From: a virus
Length of the DNA: 64,000 nucleotides
IMG/VR virus record: IMGVR_UViG_3300043640_000353
Coordinates: 1 to 64,000 of that record
Reading direction: 5' to 3' (one strand)
The translations under genes were made by a program, and so were the position numbers. Below the pieces are notes generated by a model. The model saw only the letters and a list, made by a program, of their open reading frames with translations. It had not been told where the DNA came from and did no database searches. The first letter of the stretch is position 1. Every line of letters starts with the position of its first letter. Shown one piece after another: positions 28,133 through 35,439 of this stretch.

Positions 28133-28176
28133 AATTTAGTTACCTTTTCCCATTTGTGATTAAGGGATATAAAAAA

Positions 28177-28221
28177 GAGGGTTAATTATAATATACTTAT
28201 AGTATATATTATAATACCCTC
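28177..28221 (-). terminator. Large imperfect hairpin between endolysin and terminase genes
   Basis: GAGGGTTAATTATAATATACT (arms described by ends: GAGGGT at 28177 and ACCCTC ending 28221) forms a long, AT-rich imperfect hairpin. It lies between the endolysin start (28938, downstream in transcription) and terminase stop; on the minus strand it follows the endolysin gene and may end its transcript before the terminase operon. Confidence 0.55.
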
Positions 28222-28245
28222 CTAATATTCTTATCCCAAAGGATC

Positions 28246-28938
28246 CTATTTATTCTTTTTACTTTCAGATTTAGGTTTTGTATTATCCTTACCAATACCC
28301 TTAAAAACCCTATTAATAAAGGATTCATAAGGTACAATATCATTCTTATCCATTCTCACTGTGGAATGAGAATGGATACCTGGAACAATTGATTTTATTA
28401 CTTTCTCATCAAATTCCCAAAATTCTGATTCTTCCCAAGTTGGTGGTAAAGGTATATTGAAATCGGCCATTAATTTATTGGTTAATTCAATGAGTGATTG
28501 GATTTGTTTATCAGTATAGGAATGGTAATATCTTTTACCTCTCCAACCTTTAATATCCATATCCCATACCTCATCTTTGGGAATTTCTTTTCCTGCTATT
28601 TTATTTGGGAAAAGAGGGTAAAACATAAATTTACCTGCTTCCAATTGAAGATTTCCGGCCGATACAATTTCTATGCCTATAGATTGTTTTTCAATATGAT
28701 CATCATCACCTTTAACACCAGCATGGTATGCCCAATTATTTGGATCAAATGTTTGGTAAATTGTACCATCCCTATCAATGACAAAGGCAGTACCCACGTG
28801 TTCGGGTGTTTGATTCCACCAATCAATGGCTCCAGTAGCAGTTGTACCAGCCGTATGATGCCAGAAGATCATAGTTTTTTTATCCGCTTTGGGATAAAAT
28901 TGGGTATTTTTTAGTTGTTTGGTTTTTACAATATTCAT
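28246..28938 (-). CDS. N-acetylmuramoyl-L-alanine amidase (endolysin)
   Basis: 230 aa, Amidase_2 type. Zinc ligands visible: WHHTAG (His27, His28), NWAYHAGVKG (His near 72), and GIHSHSTVRMDKND near 188-201 with a closing His and Asp. No signal peptide or wall-binding domain, so a holin is expected to release it. It cleaves the stem-peptide amide. It overlaps the methyltransferase stop by four bases and is followed by a hairpin. Confidence 0.87.
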   Translation of the reverse strand: MNIVKTKQLKNTQFYPKADKKTMIFWHHTAGTTATGAIDWWNQTPEHVGTAFVIDRDGTIYQTFDPNNWAYHAGVKGDDDHIEKQSIGIEIVSAGNLQLEAGKFMFYPLFPNKIAGKEIPKDEVWDMDIKGWRGKRYYHSYTDKQIQSLIELTNKLMADFNIPLPPTWEESEFWEFDEKVIKSIVPGIHSHSTVRMDKNDIVPYESFINRVFKGIGKDNTKPKSESKKNK

Positions 28939-29966
28939 TTTGATTTTGATTTAAGTTTAACCTTCATTAAACAATCTGCAAACCATTGACCTATTTCATA
29001 AGGAGGGCATTTTGTTGCAGTTACCCTTGCTTTATTAATGCAATATTGGTCTTTGGCTTTATCATACCATAATTTAAAATCATCTGGAATCCCCTGTATG
29101 CGGGCTAATTCCCTCGGGGACATAATATCACCCTTCGAATTGAATTGCCTGTTCTGTTTTCGGGCAGTTAATGGGTAAGAATTAGCCAAATTTCTATAAA
29201 CCCCGGGTAAATTTTTCATATTACCTTTACCCGTGGTTGTGGCATCCCATTTTTTTCTATCTTCATATTCCTTACTGTTCCAAATTTCCTTGATTTTAGT
29301 CAAGCTTAGTTTTTTAAAATCCTTTTCCATACAAACAATGGTACTGGATTTTTCCCTTACATGACATAAATGAGGATTAGGATAAATAAGATTTGATTCT
29401 AGTTCCAAACATTTCTTTAATCTTCCATTTTGTTGGTTTAATTTAAAATCTTTAAGTTTAAATACATTCTTACCCTTCCTTATTCCAACTATTATTAACC
29501 TTTGCCTAGAAATTTGAGAATTACCAAATGCACTAACCGAAACATGGTATTTAATCAGATTATATTTTGGGAATTGTTTATCAAATTCATTCTCGGGAAA
29601 GCTTTTAAATAGGGTTGTTAGATTTTCAAATAGGAAAATCTTGGGTTTAAATCTTTTAACAGACCTTAGAAATAATTTCATAGTGGCATCCTTTTTAGCA
29701 TTACCCAATTTTTTACCTCGGGAATAAGCAAGAGAAGATGAATGACCACATGTGGGATGGGATATGATTATATTGGGCTTTTTATTAAATTCCATAACTA
29801 AACCATCAGAATTATATAATTTTTTTTCACCAAAATTTAATTTCCATTGTACATCTCCGGGTGTTTTATAATCTGACCTTGTTTCAATTGCCCCCATAAC
29901 ATACTTTTTCAGGGGATGAATCATAACCCCATTACCCGTAGATATACCCAATATTTTTAGCTTCAT
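28935..29966 (-). CDS. DNA cytosine-C5 methyltransferase
   Basis: 343 aa from the preferred ATG at 29966; a longer frame to 30026 overlaps the divergent gene and is less likely. Motif I-like GISTGNGV near 7-14, a catalytic-loop-like SHPTCGHSS with Cys73 in P-T-C (instead of P-P/S-C-Q), FENL at 113-116 (motif VI), SRQRLIIVG (about 153-161, motif VIII), and RELARIQGIPDDF with IGQWFADCL near the end (motifs IX/X). It probably protects phage DNA from host restriction. Confidence 0.78.
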   Translation of the reverse strand: MKLKILGISTGNGVMIHPLKKYVMGAIETRSDYKTPGDVQWKLNFGEKKLYNSDGLVMEFNKKPNIIISHPTCGHSSSLAYSRGKKLGNAKKDATMKLFLRSVKRFKPKIFLFENLTTLFKSFPENEFDKQFPKYNLIKYHVSVSAFGNSQISRQRLIIVGIRKGKNVFKLKDFKLNQQNGRLKKCLELESNLIYPNPHLCHVREKSSTIVCMEKDFKKLSLTKIKEIWNSKEYEDRKKWDATTTGKGNMKNLPGVYRNLANSYPLTARKQNRQFNSKGDIMSPRELARIQGIPDDFKLWYDKAKDQYCINKARVTATKCPPYEIGQWFADCLMKVKLKSKSK

Positions 29967-30019
29967 ATTTTCTTGTTTAAGATTATATAAAATGGTATTG
30001 CTAATTACTATTACTATAA

Positions 30020-30355
30020 ATGCCAAAGATAATCATCCTGGGACATAAAAAAATATCTGGATACGCTGTTATAAGTGATAAATTTGGTGAAATCTATTTT
30101 AGCAAGGAAGAACTAAATGCACTTTATTTTAAACTTTACCTTGAAAATAATATAGGCATAGAATATTTATCCTGGAGTGAATTACAAAAACTAAAATTGA
30201 TAAGGTACCAATTAAAAAAAAGAATTAAATCCCAATATGGAACTACCAACCTGGGTAGTAAGTTTACTATTGAAAAAATAATGACCTATTATAAATATTA
30301 TGAAACAAAACGAAAGAAAGGATCTTGGAGTAGGGATTTTGGTTACAAAGAATAA
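30020..30355 (+). CDS. Hypothetical protein
   Basis: 111 aa, the first gene of the plus-strand block, divergent from the methyltransferase. Basic C-terminus (YYKYYETKRKKGSWSRDFG). A short strand at the start (KIIILGHKKISGYAVI) precedes two helices. Not recognised. The following gene starts inside it (56-nt overlap). Confidence 0.5.
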   Translation: MPKIIILGHKKISGYAVISDKFGEIYFSKEELNALYFKLYLENNIGIEYLSWSELQKLKLIRYQLKKRIKSQYGTTNLGSKFTIEKIMTYYKYYETKRKKGSWSRDFGYKE

Positions 30356-30551
30356 CAGTTGTTTAATAGGTAAAATTATAGATATCGAAAAACATTATAT
30401 TTCTGGTAAACCAACAGTTGCTACTGTTGCCTGGAAAGTAAGGTTTAAAAATAAAACCTTTATAAAAACCCAAACTTTAAAAATTTCTCTCCTTTTGGAA
30501 TATATACCAAAAGCCAAAAAATGGTTTTCTTGGCTTAAGATTTTTAAATAA
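30300..30551 (+). CDS. Hypothetical small basic protein
   Basis: 83 aa, overlapping the previous gene by 56 nt. A beta-rich segment (NSCLIGKIIDIEKHYIS, VATVAWKVRFKNKT) has some SH3/KOW-like character and a basic tail follows. The long overlap lowers confidence, but the sequence is not low-complexity and the codon choice matches the neighbours. Confidence 0.45.
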   Translation: MKQNERKDLGVGILVTKNNSCLIGKIIDIEKHYISGKPTVATVAWKVRFKNKTFIKTQTLKISLLLEYIPKAKKWFSWLKIFK

Positions 30552-30602
30552 ACTTCTGCTACAAGGTTTTCTATTTCTATGTGAATCAAAAAACAAACCA
30601 AT

Positions 30603-31283
30603 ATGAACGTATCCTTAGTGAGCTTAACCCAATCGCTCATAAAAAATGAAAGGGGAGAACAATTAAATCCTGAAGAGTTAATTGTTTATATTGCCCGGGT
30701 ATCCAATCCGGGCAATCAAATGAATACCGAAACATCCAATAAGCTTATTGCTTACCTTATGAAAAACAAACACTGGAGTCCCCTAGAAATGGTGGATTTT
30801 ACAATGGAAATTGTTACTTCTCGGGCCATTGCTGCGCAAATCCTAAGGCATTGGTCATTTAGTTTCCAGGAATTCTCTCAACGGTATGCCAAAGTAACTG
30901 AAATGGAACCCATCCAATTAAGATTACAGGCACAATCAAACCGGCAATCTTCCCTAGAAGAATGTAATCCAATCCTTAAAAACAATTCATCCGCCATGGA
31001 TGCCATTAATGATTATTTACAAGCTGGCCAATCTTTATACAATCAATTATTGGATGCCGATGTTGCTAAGGAATGTGCTCGTATGATTTTACCATTAACT
31101 ATTGGAACCAAAATTTATATGAAGGGTAGTGTAAGGGAGTGGGTTCATTATCTAACAACCCGTTGTGATTCTCATACCCAATTAGAACACAGGGAAATTG
31201 CCTTAGCTATTCAACAACATTTTATAACCTTATTCCCAAATATTTCTTCGGGGTTAAATTGGATATCAGATGCTAACGGATAA
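30603..31283 (+). CDS. thyX: Flavin-dependent thymidylate synthase ThyX
   Basis: 226 aa. The ThyX signature is seen at 82-95 as RHWSFSFQEFSQRY, with Trp in place of the second Arg of RHRxxSxxxxSxRY. Further matches: RVSNPGNQ, the KNKHWSPLEMV stretch (55-64), LPLTIGTKIY and REWVHYLTTRCDSHTQLEHREIA. It makes dTMP from dUMP with methylene-THF and FAD, supplying phage DNA synthesis. The following DUF3820-like gene overlaps its last 14 nt. Confidence 0.9.
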   Translation: MNVSLVSLTQSLIKNERGEQLNPEELIVYIARVSNPGNQMNTETSNKLIAYLMKNKHWSPLEMVDFTMEIVTSRAIAAQILRHWSFSFQEFSQRYAKVTEMEPIQLRLQAQSNRQSSLEECNPILKNNSSAMDAINDYLQAGQSLYNQLLDADVAKECARMILPLTIGTKIYMKGSVREWVHYLTTRCDSHTQLEHREIALAIQQHFITLFPNISSGLNWISDANG

Positions 31284-31458
31284 TGATAAAATATTATTGG
31301 GCAAATACCATGGTAATAAATTAGTAGATGTGCCAGCTTCTTATCTACTATGGCTTTGGGATCAAGAATGGTTTCAAAAATCCAAATTTACCCATGAATC
31401 TCAAATCCGAGAATATATCCAGGATAATTTACAAGTTCTAAGAAAAGAAATTAACTAA
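31270..31458 (+). CDS. DUF3820-family small protein
   Basis: 62 aa. The pattern LLGKYHGNKLVDVPASYLLWLWDQ matches the short DUF3820 signature G-K-x-x-G-K/x-L-x-D-V-P-x-x-Y-L-x-W. It overlaps thyX by 14 nt and is presumably co-translated. Function of the family is not established to my knowledge. Confidence 0.75.
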   Translation: MLTDNDKILLGKYHGNKLVDVPASYLLWLWDQEWFQKSKFTHESQIREYIQDNLQVLRKEIN

Positions 31459-31546
31459 TAATTGGGTGTTATCATAGTAAACGTAGTACTACAGCGCTAG
31501 TGATTGCTTATACTGCTTTAGGAATATCATTAATTAATCTAATACA

Positions 31547-31972
31547 ATGGATGTTAAAAATTACCTGGTAGATACGGAAAAATCACAACCTTTTAAATAT
31601 ACCCCCTCACCACATATATGGGGTATGCTGGTTGATTGGGATAATCATTACAGGGAAGCCCAACAAAAATTTAACATCACAAAACATAAAAGGCCCCATG
31701 ACAATATAGATACCCTGTTTAATTTAAGGGAAAATATTGATATTGAGGGTAATTTAAAAATAAAGGATACATTTATAAAAGCTTATGGCCATTGGTATTT
31801 TAAAATAAATTTACTAATTTTATCCAATAATTGGGATTATAGATTTGAAATATACCTTGAAGTAAAGAAAATGATCAATGATTTAAGACCTTTAACATTT
31901 GCTTTTAATCTCCAATGCCAAAAGATAGAGAATGGCAAATTTACCGAAATATTTAAACCCTTTAATATTTAA
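31547..31972 (+). CDS. Hypothetical protein
   Basis: 141 aa. Aromatic-rich (HIWGMLVDWDNHYREA, YGHWYFKINLLILSNNWDYRF). It ends 3 nt before the next gene. Alternating strands and helices without a motif I know. The 88 bases before it contain no repeat or clear promoter. Confidence 0.5.
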   Translation: MDVKNYLVDTEKSQPFKYTPSPHIWGMLVDWDNHYREAQQKFNITKHKRPHDNIDTLFNLRENIDIEGNLKIKDTFIKAYGHWYFKINLLILSNNWDYRFEIYLEVKKMINDLRPLTFAFNLQCQKIENGKFTEIFKPFNI

Positions 31973-31975
31973 GCT

Positions 31976-32605
31976 ATGTATGTACAAGAATATGAATTAC
32001 CTAATCCAATTACACATCCCCATCTAGCCTTGGTAACCCAATCATATATTGTTGACCATAGGTATTTGGTGTATTTATCCAGACCATCAATAAAGAGAAA
32101 TGATGTGGTTGTAATATGTACCCATTTAAGAATAAGGTATAGGGATAGGAAATTAAAAGATATACCCTATTCTGAATTATTTGCCATTAAAAATTCCTTA
32201 TTTGGTAAGGAGATAGAAGCTATAATGGTTTTTCCAAAAGAATCTGACCATATTGATAATTCCCATACTTATCATTTATTCTGTTGGGATGGAATGAATG
32301 TACCTAATCTAAAGAAAATGTATACATATCAATCTGCCGGGGTAGATAAAGGCACAGTTAATATTATTGATGATACAAATTTAAAATTAAGGCATCCTGG
32401 ATTATTAGTTGAAAATAGGCTAAGAGAAGCTATATCAAAGATGAAGGAAACTAAATCCACATTGGATTTTTGGATTGGGGACTGTAAAGAATGTAATAAC
32501 CAAATACATTTAAGTGATAATTTACCCCAATGCCAATATTGCTTTCAAACCATTAAAGAGGGGGAATCCTGTACCAGTGATTTATGTACCGGTAAAATTA
32601 GATAG
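31976..32605 (+). CDS. DUF7694-like protein with C-terminal zinc ribbon
   Basis: 209 aa. Central part (VVICTHLRIRYRDRKLKDIPYSELFAIKN, IEAIMVFPKE, HTYHLF) resembles short phage proteins of the RDR-type (DUF7694-like). The C-terminus has four Cys pairs in CKECNN, CQYC and SDLC (about 170-205), consistent with a zinc ribbon. Role unknown; nucleic-acid binding is possible. Confidence 0.55.
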   Translation: MYVQEYELPNPITHPHLALVTQSYIVDHRYLVYLSRPSIKRNDVVVICTHLRIRYRDRKLKDIPYSELFAIKNSLFGKEIEAIMVFPKESDHIDNSHTYHLFCWDGMNVPNLKKMYTYQSAGVDKGTVNIIDDTNLKLRHPGLLVENRLREAISKMKETKSTLDFWIGDCKECNNQIHLSDNLPQCQYCFQTIKEGESCTSDLCTGKIR

Positions 32606-32609
32606 CTGT

Positions 32610-32640
32610 TTTGGTATTTGATTAAATTGTATTAATTTTA
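32610..32640 (+). promoter_or_regulatory. Bacteroidetes-type promoter
   Basis: TTTG (32610-32613), 19-nt spacer, TAATTTTA (32633-32640), a near match to the TTTG/TAnnTTTG promoter. It lies 42 nt before the start of the 146-aa gene and follows the previous stop, so it gives that gene its own transcription start. Confidence 0.6.
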
Positions 32641-32682
32641 TCTATCTGAAAAAGAAATTAATTAGTGATAATGTAATATAAC

Positions 32683-33123
32683 ATGAACCCGAGATTACAA
32701 TCAAAAATAGAAACCCTATTGGATCTTCCATCGGATAAATTAACGGAACAATTCATAAGAAGGATTATTATTAAGGAATTACAATTTCAGTTGTTTAATA
32801 AGGTGGGGAGAAATTTACCTGCTAATTTTGTAACGTCAATAAAATTTGATATCATTGGTAACATCATAATACCCTTAAATTTGTATACCGGGATAATGCT
32901 CTATACAGAAGATTTTGAATTACCCACCGTTGTATCCGAAGAATTAATGGAATACGAAAATCAACATGCTAGGTTTATATTTTGCCCTGGAGTAAAGGAT
33001 GGGGAAAGATGGCTTGAAGAGCCAAAGCTTATGGTAATATTAAGATGTATGGTATGTAAAATATATAGTCCATATGATCCATCATGCCTAATAAAAATAA
33101 TCCCTAATAAATCTATAAACTAA
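32683..33123 (+). CDS. Hypothetical protein
   Basis: 146 aa. Helical N-terminus (KIETLLDLPSDKLTEQFIRRIIIKEL), then a beta-rich part with CPGVKDGERWLEEPK and a C-terminal CMVC pair and CLI. Not recognised. It lies directly after a good promoter and 6 nt before the next gene. Confidence 0.5.
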   Translation: MNPRLQSKIETLLDLPSDKLTEQFIRRIIIKELQFQLFNKVGRNLPANFVTSIKFDIIGNIIIPLNLYTGIMLYTEDFELPTVVSEELMEYENQHARFIFCPGVKDGERWLEEPKLMVILRCMVCKIYSPYDPSCLIKIIPNKSIN

Positions 33124-33129
33124 AAGATT

Positions 33130-33330
33130 ATGAAGATAACAAATAAAGTGGTATTGGAATTAGAGGATAAAGATTTCTTTAATCCGGAAAGATCAACAAA
33201 TGTTAGAGGTAGAAGGATTAATATAATTCTTATCAATAAAGCCGATGCCCCCAAATGGGATAAGGATATGGAATTAAAGAGTATGGTGTTGCCAAACCTA
33301 AATAGGGGTGGTATGATATTATTCTTATAG
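33130..33330 (+). CDS. Hypothetical small protein
   Basis: 66 aa, 6 nt after the previous gene and last in the plus-strand block. Contains KDFFNPERSTNVRGRRINIILINKADAP and a hydrophobic C-terminus. Followed by a terminator at 33390. Confidence 0.45.
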   Translation: MKITNKVVLELEDKDFFNPERSTNVRGRRINIILINKADAPKWDKDMELKSMVLPNLNRGGMILFL

Positions 33331-33389
33331 TTTGATGATCAGCGATTGAAGTGATTTGATTTGTTTTCATTTCAAGGTAGCTGTTCACT

Positions 33390-33415
33390 GGGGATCTCAT
33401 TAAGTTGGGATCCCC
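33390..33415 (+). terminator. Terminator of the plus-strand block
   Basis: GGGGATC (33390-33396) pairs with GATCCCC (33409-33415). The run after it, TTATTGTG, is a weak T-tract, so it may work with the stronger hairpin at 33659. Confidence 0.55.
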
Positions 33416-33658
33416 TTATTGTGTGATATAAAATTCCTGGTAGAAAATTTTTTGTTTGTGATTTGGGAAAGATTTTAAGGTGTATTAGGGCCCAGTTGTG
33501 ATTTGTGATTTGTGGGATTAAGGATGTGACCTATACCATTTTTCGGGTAGGGAATTGTCCTGTAAGTAGGTTTAAAGATTAAGATAGCGAAATTTTCCTG
33601 TAAGGTAAAGTAGGGGTTCCGGAAGTGGAAATGGCCTTCGGTGGATCATATACGGGAA
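33416..33658. other. Noncoding, less AT-rich stretch between convergent blocks
   Basis: About 240 bases with no credible ORF. It has a short GTGATTT repeat cluster (33503-33525) and two TTCCTGTAAG copies (around 33555 and 33595). GC content is locally higher than the surroundings. It lies at the convergence of two transcription units. Confidence 0.45.
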
Positions 33659-33690
33659 AAATAAATATCCCGAATAGGGGATATTTATTT
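33659..33690. terminator. Strong bidirectional terminator
   Basis: AAATAAATATCCC (33659-33671) pairs perfectly with GGGATATTTATTT (33678-33690), a 6-nt loop. Flanking A and T runs allow function on both strands. On the minus strand it ends the lysine-rich gene stopping at 33712. Confidence 0.8.
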
Positions 33691-33711
33691 ATAAATTAAT
33701 AATTTTATTTT

Positions 33712-34158
33712 TTATTTTGTTAAAGATTCTTTTGCGATCTTTAAAACCCGTTCATAGTCTTGGATAGCTAGTTCATCAGTAACGTTTGTTAAACTTTTTA
33801 AAGAAAAATCATTTAAAATGTATTCTTTTTTGTAAAAAGAAATAAATTCTCTAGATAACTTTTTTATTTCTTCTTTATTTTTTTCAACAAAAAATTTGTT
33901 AGCAAAAAGTTTTAAATCCCTACGAATTTTGTTTCTTTTTTTCTTTTCGTCTTTTGCAGAAAGCTTATTTTTTTTATCAGCGATTGAATTTTCGAGTTGA
34001 AAACGATATAAGTAGTTTTTTTCTTTTACTGCGGTTGAACGATCTTTTTCAGCTGCTTTTTTTACTACTGCTGCTGCATTAGCACTATCAATAGCTTTTT
34101 CATTTTTTGAAACTTTTGCGCTTTGCGCTTTTTTTTCATTTTTTACTTTGTTTTCCAT
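33712..34158 (-). CDS. Lysine-rich protein of the YPxDC-related family
   Basis: 148 aa, 20-25% Lys/Arg. Residues 30-145 align in outline with the 124-aa protein at 40920: VVKKAAEKD, NYLYRF, KKRNKIRRDLKLFANKF and the FISFYKKEYI end correspond to ALVKKITDKK, LVYKYP, KRKAFRTKARKTLTK and FKKANYL. The Y-P-x-D-C core itself is altered here. Its 5' leader is one of two identical 85-bp copies. Confidence 0.6.
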   Translation of the reverse strand: MENKVKNEKKAQSAKVSKNEKAIDSANAAAVVKKAAEKDRSTAVKEKNYLYRFQLENSIADKKNKLSAKDEKKKRNKIRRDLKLFANKFFVEKNKEEIKKLSREFISFYKKEYILNDFSLKSLTNVTDELAIQDYERVLKIAKESLTK

Positions 34159-34240
34159 TTTTTTTAGAGTTTTAAAAAGTTTAACTTATTATTTATTTAT
34201 ATATATATAACGTAAAGATAAAAAAAAGATACAGAAAAAA
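34156..34240 (-). repeat. 85-bp direct repeat, copy 1 (5' leader of 33712 gene)
   Basis: From the CAT of the ATG at 34158 rightwards, 85 bp are identical to 34418-34502. It includes the AAAACTCTAAAA leader, a TATATATATA tract and TCTTTTTTTTATC. It is upstream of the lysine-rich gene on its own strand and overlaps the 3' end of nothing else. Confidence 0.9.
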
Positions 34241-34420
34241 TTAAAATAAATTTATTATTTCGAATTTTGTTAACACTGCTGCTATTGCAGCAGATACAGC
34301 AATAAAAATAAATAAATAAAAATTAGTTTTGTTATTATTTTTTTTAAGCTGGTAAGTTTTTTTTTGCGTAAATGAAATTTCGAGAATTTCGTTTTTTACG
34401 GACTTGGGAAGTGTTTTCAT
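34241..34420 (-). CDS. Small single-span membrane protein (59 aa)
   Basis: ATG at 34420, TAA at 34241, 59 codons. N-terminal charged half, then a hydrophobic segment NFYLFIFIAVSAAIAAVLTKF (about 33-53), one predicted membrane span. Its start sits in the second copy of the 85-bp duplicated leader, the same leader used by the downstream lysine-rich gene. Not recognised; a host-interference membrane peptide is a possibility. Confidence 0.65.
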   Translation of the reverse strand: MKTLPKSVKNEILEISFTQKKTYQLKKNNNKTNFYLFIFIAVSAAIAAVLTKFEIINLF

Positions 34421-34502
34421 TTTTTTTAGAGTTTTAAAAAGTTTAACTTATTATTTATTTATATATATATAACGTAAAGATAAAAAAAAGATACAGAAAA
34501 AA
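34418..34502 (-). repeat. 85-bp direct repeat, copy 2 (5' leader of the 59-aa gene)
   Basis: Identical to 34156-34240 base for base. It holds the same leader and AT-rich stretch just upstream of the ATG at 34420. The two copies probably give matched transcription or translation of the two genes. Confidence 0.9.
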
Positions 34503-34956
34503 AAATTATTTTTATAAAAATGGTGGGTTGGGTACCCTGCCATAATCTCCGGGCCATAAATAGGATTTGGCATAAAAGGTTTTAAGGAAGTTATGAACGG
34601 GCCTTTATTAATGGGGTAGGGGCCTAACTTGGCGGCTAAAGTAATTTTTGGCCTAATTATTTTCCCACCCAAATCTCTCTTTGTAGCGCATATAGGCCAT
34701 ACCTTATTATCTGAACCAATAATATGGCTGTATATGGTATATATCCTTATTATCCACACATGTTCTCGCCCGCATAAACTATAACGCGTTCATTCGCGTT
34801 GCTATTAGGATTAATGGGTTATGGGTAGGGATGGGGGGTTAGGCCTATATTAGCTCTAATCCTTTTATATATACCATAATGCCTTATACCTATATGGAAA
34901 GGTTGCGTTATGACTTAGGATAAGGCTAATATAGGCCATACCAAATATCCCACAAC
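34503..34956. other. Noncoding region with inverted and direct repeats
   Basis: About 450 bases without a credible gene. TAGGCCTATATTAGC (34841-34855) and GGCTAATATAGGCC (34924-34937) are inverted repeats, and ATATAGGCCATACC occurs at 34690-34703 and again at 34930-34943. A TAACGCGTT palindrome lies near 34782. ORFs in this stretch have poor composition. It may be an origin or regulatory RNA region. Confidence 0.5.
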
Positions 34957-34980
34957 AAAGCCCTAAGTGAATAGGGCTAA
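34957..34980 (-). terminator. Terminator after the 93-aa gene
   Basis: AGCCCTA (34959-34965) pairs with TAGGGCT (34972-34978), a short loop of 6. It lies 3' of the stop at 34992 on the minus strand. Confidence 0.65.
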
Positions 34981-34991
34981 GGAAGGTTATT

Positions 34992-35273
34992 TTAAACATT
35001 ATATTTATAGGATTTGAAATATTCGGGTTCATTGCCTTGGATTGAATATATCCTTGGAAAATCCAAATCATTAATAAACCTTGTTTCATCTTGAATAGAA
35101 CCAATATCATTATTAGTGGAGTTATATTCGGAAGCTAATACCTTAAACATATAAGCTTCATCATCCTCAGCTATATATTGAACTTCCCTGTTATAACCTT
35201 CATGGTCGGTAAGTAGATAGTTTTTACCTATCTCAAGATTCTTAAATCGGATTGGGTTATTAGGCTTTTTCAT
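34992..35273 (-). CDS. Hypothetical protein
   Basis: 93 aa, acidic. Residues 10-30 (FKNLEIGKNYLLTDHEGYNRE) start a small beta-rich fold. Not recognised. It is a stand-alone unit with promoter at 35309-35338 and terminator at 34957. The start follows the AAAACCTAGAAATCATG leader type. Confidence 0.55.
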   Translation of the reverse strand: MKKPNNPIRFKNLEIGKNYLLTDHEGYNREVQYIAEDDEAYMFKVLASEYNSTNNDIGSIQDETRFINDLDFPRIYSIQGNEPEYFKSYKYNV

Positions 35274-35308
35274 GATTTCTAGGTTTTAATCATTAATATT
35301 TTATAATA

Positions 35309-35338
35309 CAAATATAGGAATAAAAGGTACCATACAAA
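35309..35338 (-). promoter_or_regulatory. Consensus Bacteroidetes promoter
   Basis: On the minus strand TTTG (35338-35335), 18-nt spacer, TATATTTG (35316-35309). Both boxes are exact. ATG of the 93-aa gene follows at 35273. Confidence 0.8.
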
Positions 35339-35340
35339 GA

Positions 35341-35368
35341 AGGCCTTAGAAAATTAAATCTAAGGCCT
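35341..35368 (-). terminator. Terminator after the 285-aa gene
   Basis: AGGCCTTAGA (35341-35350) pairs perfectly with TCTAAGGCCT (35359-35368). It separates the 285-aa gene from the promoter of the next. Confidence 0.75.
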
Positions 35369-35439
35369 ATTACCTAATCCGATTTGGCCTATCCTGGCGA
35401 TATTAAGGTACCCAACAAGCCGACTGAAAATATATAATC

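Noticed and set aside
34451-34759. 102-codon minus ORF in the noncoding stretch
   Set aside because: Composition (Ile/Pro/Tyr/His-rich), no leader, overlaps the 85-bp repeat and the repeats; looks like chance.
34865-35110. 81-codon minus ORF
   Set aside because: Overlaps the better supported 93-aa gene and its terminator in another frame.
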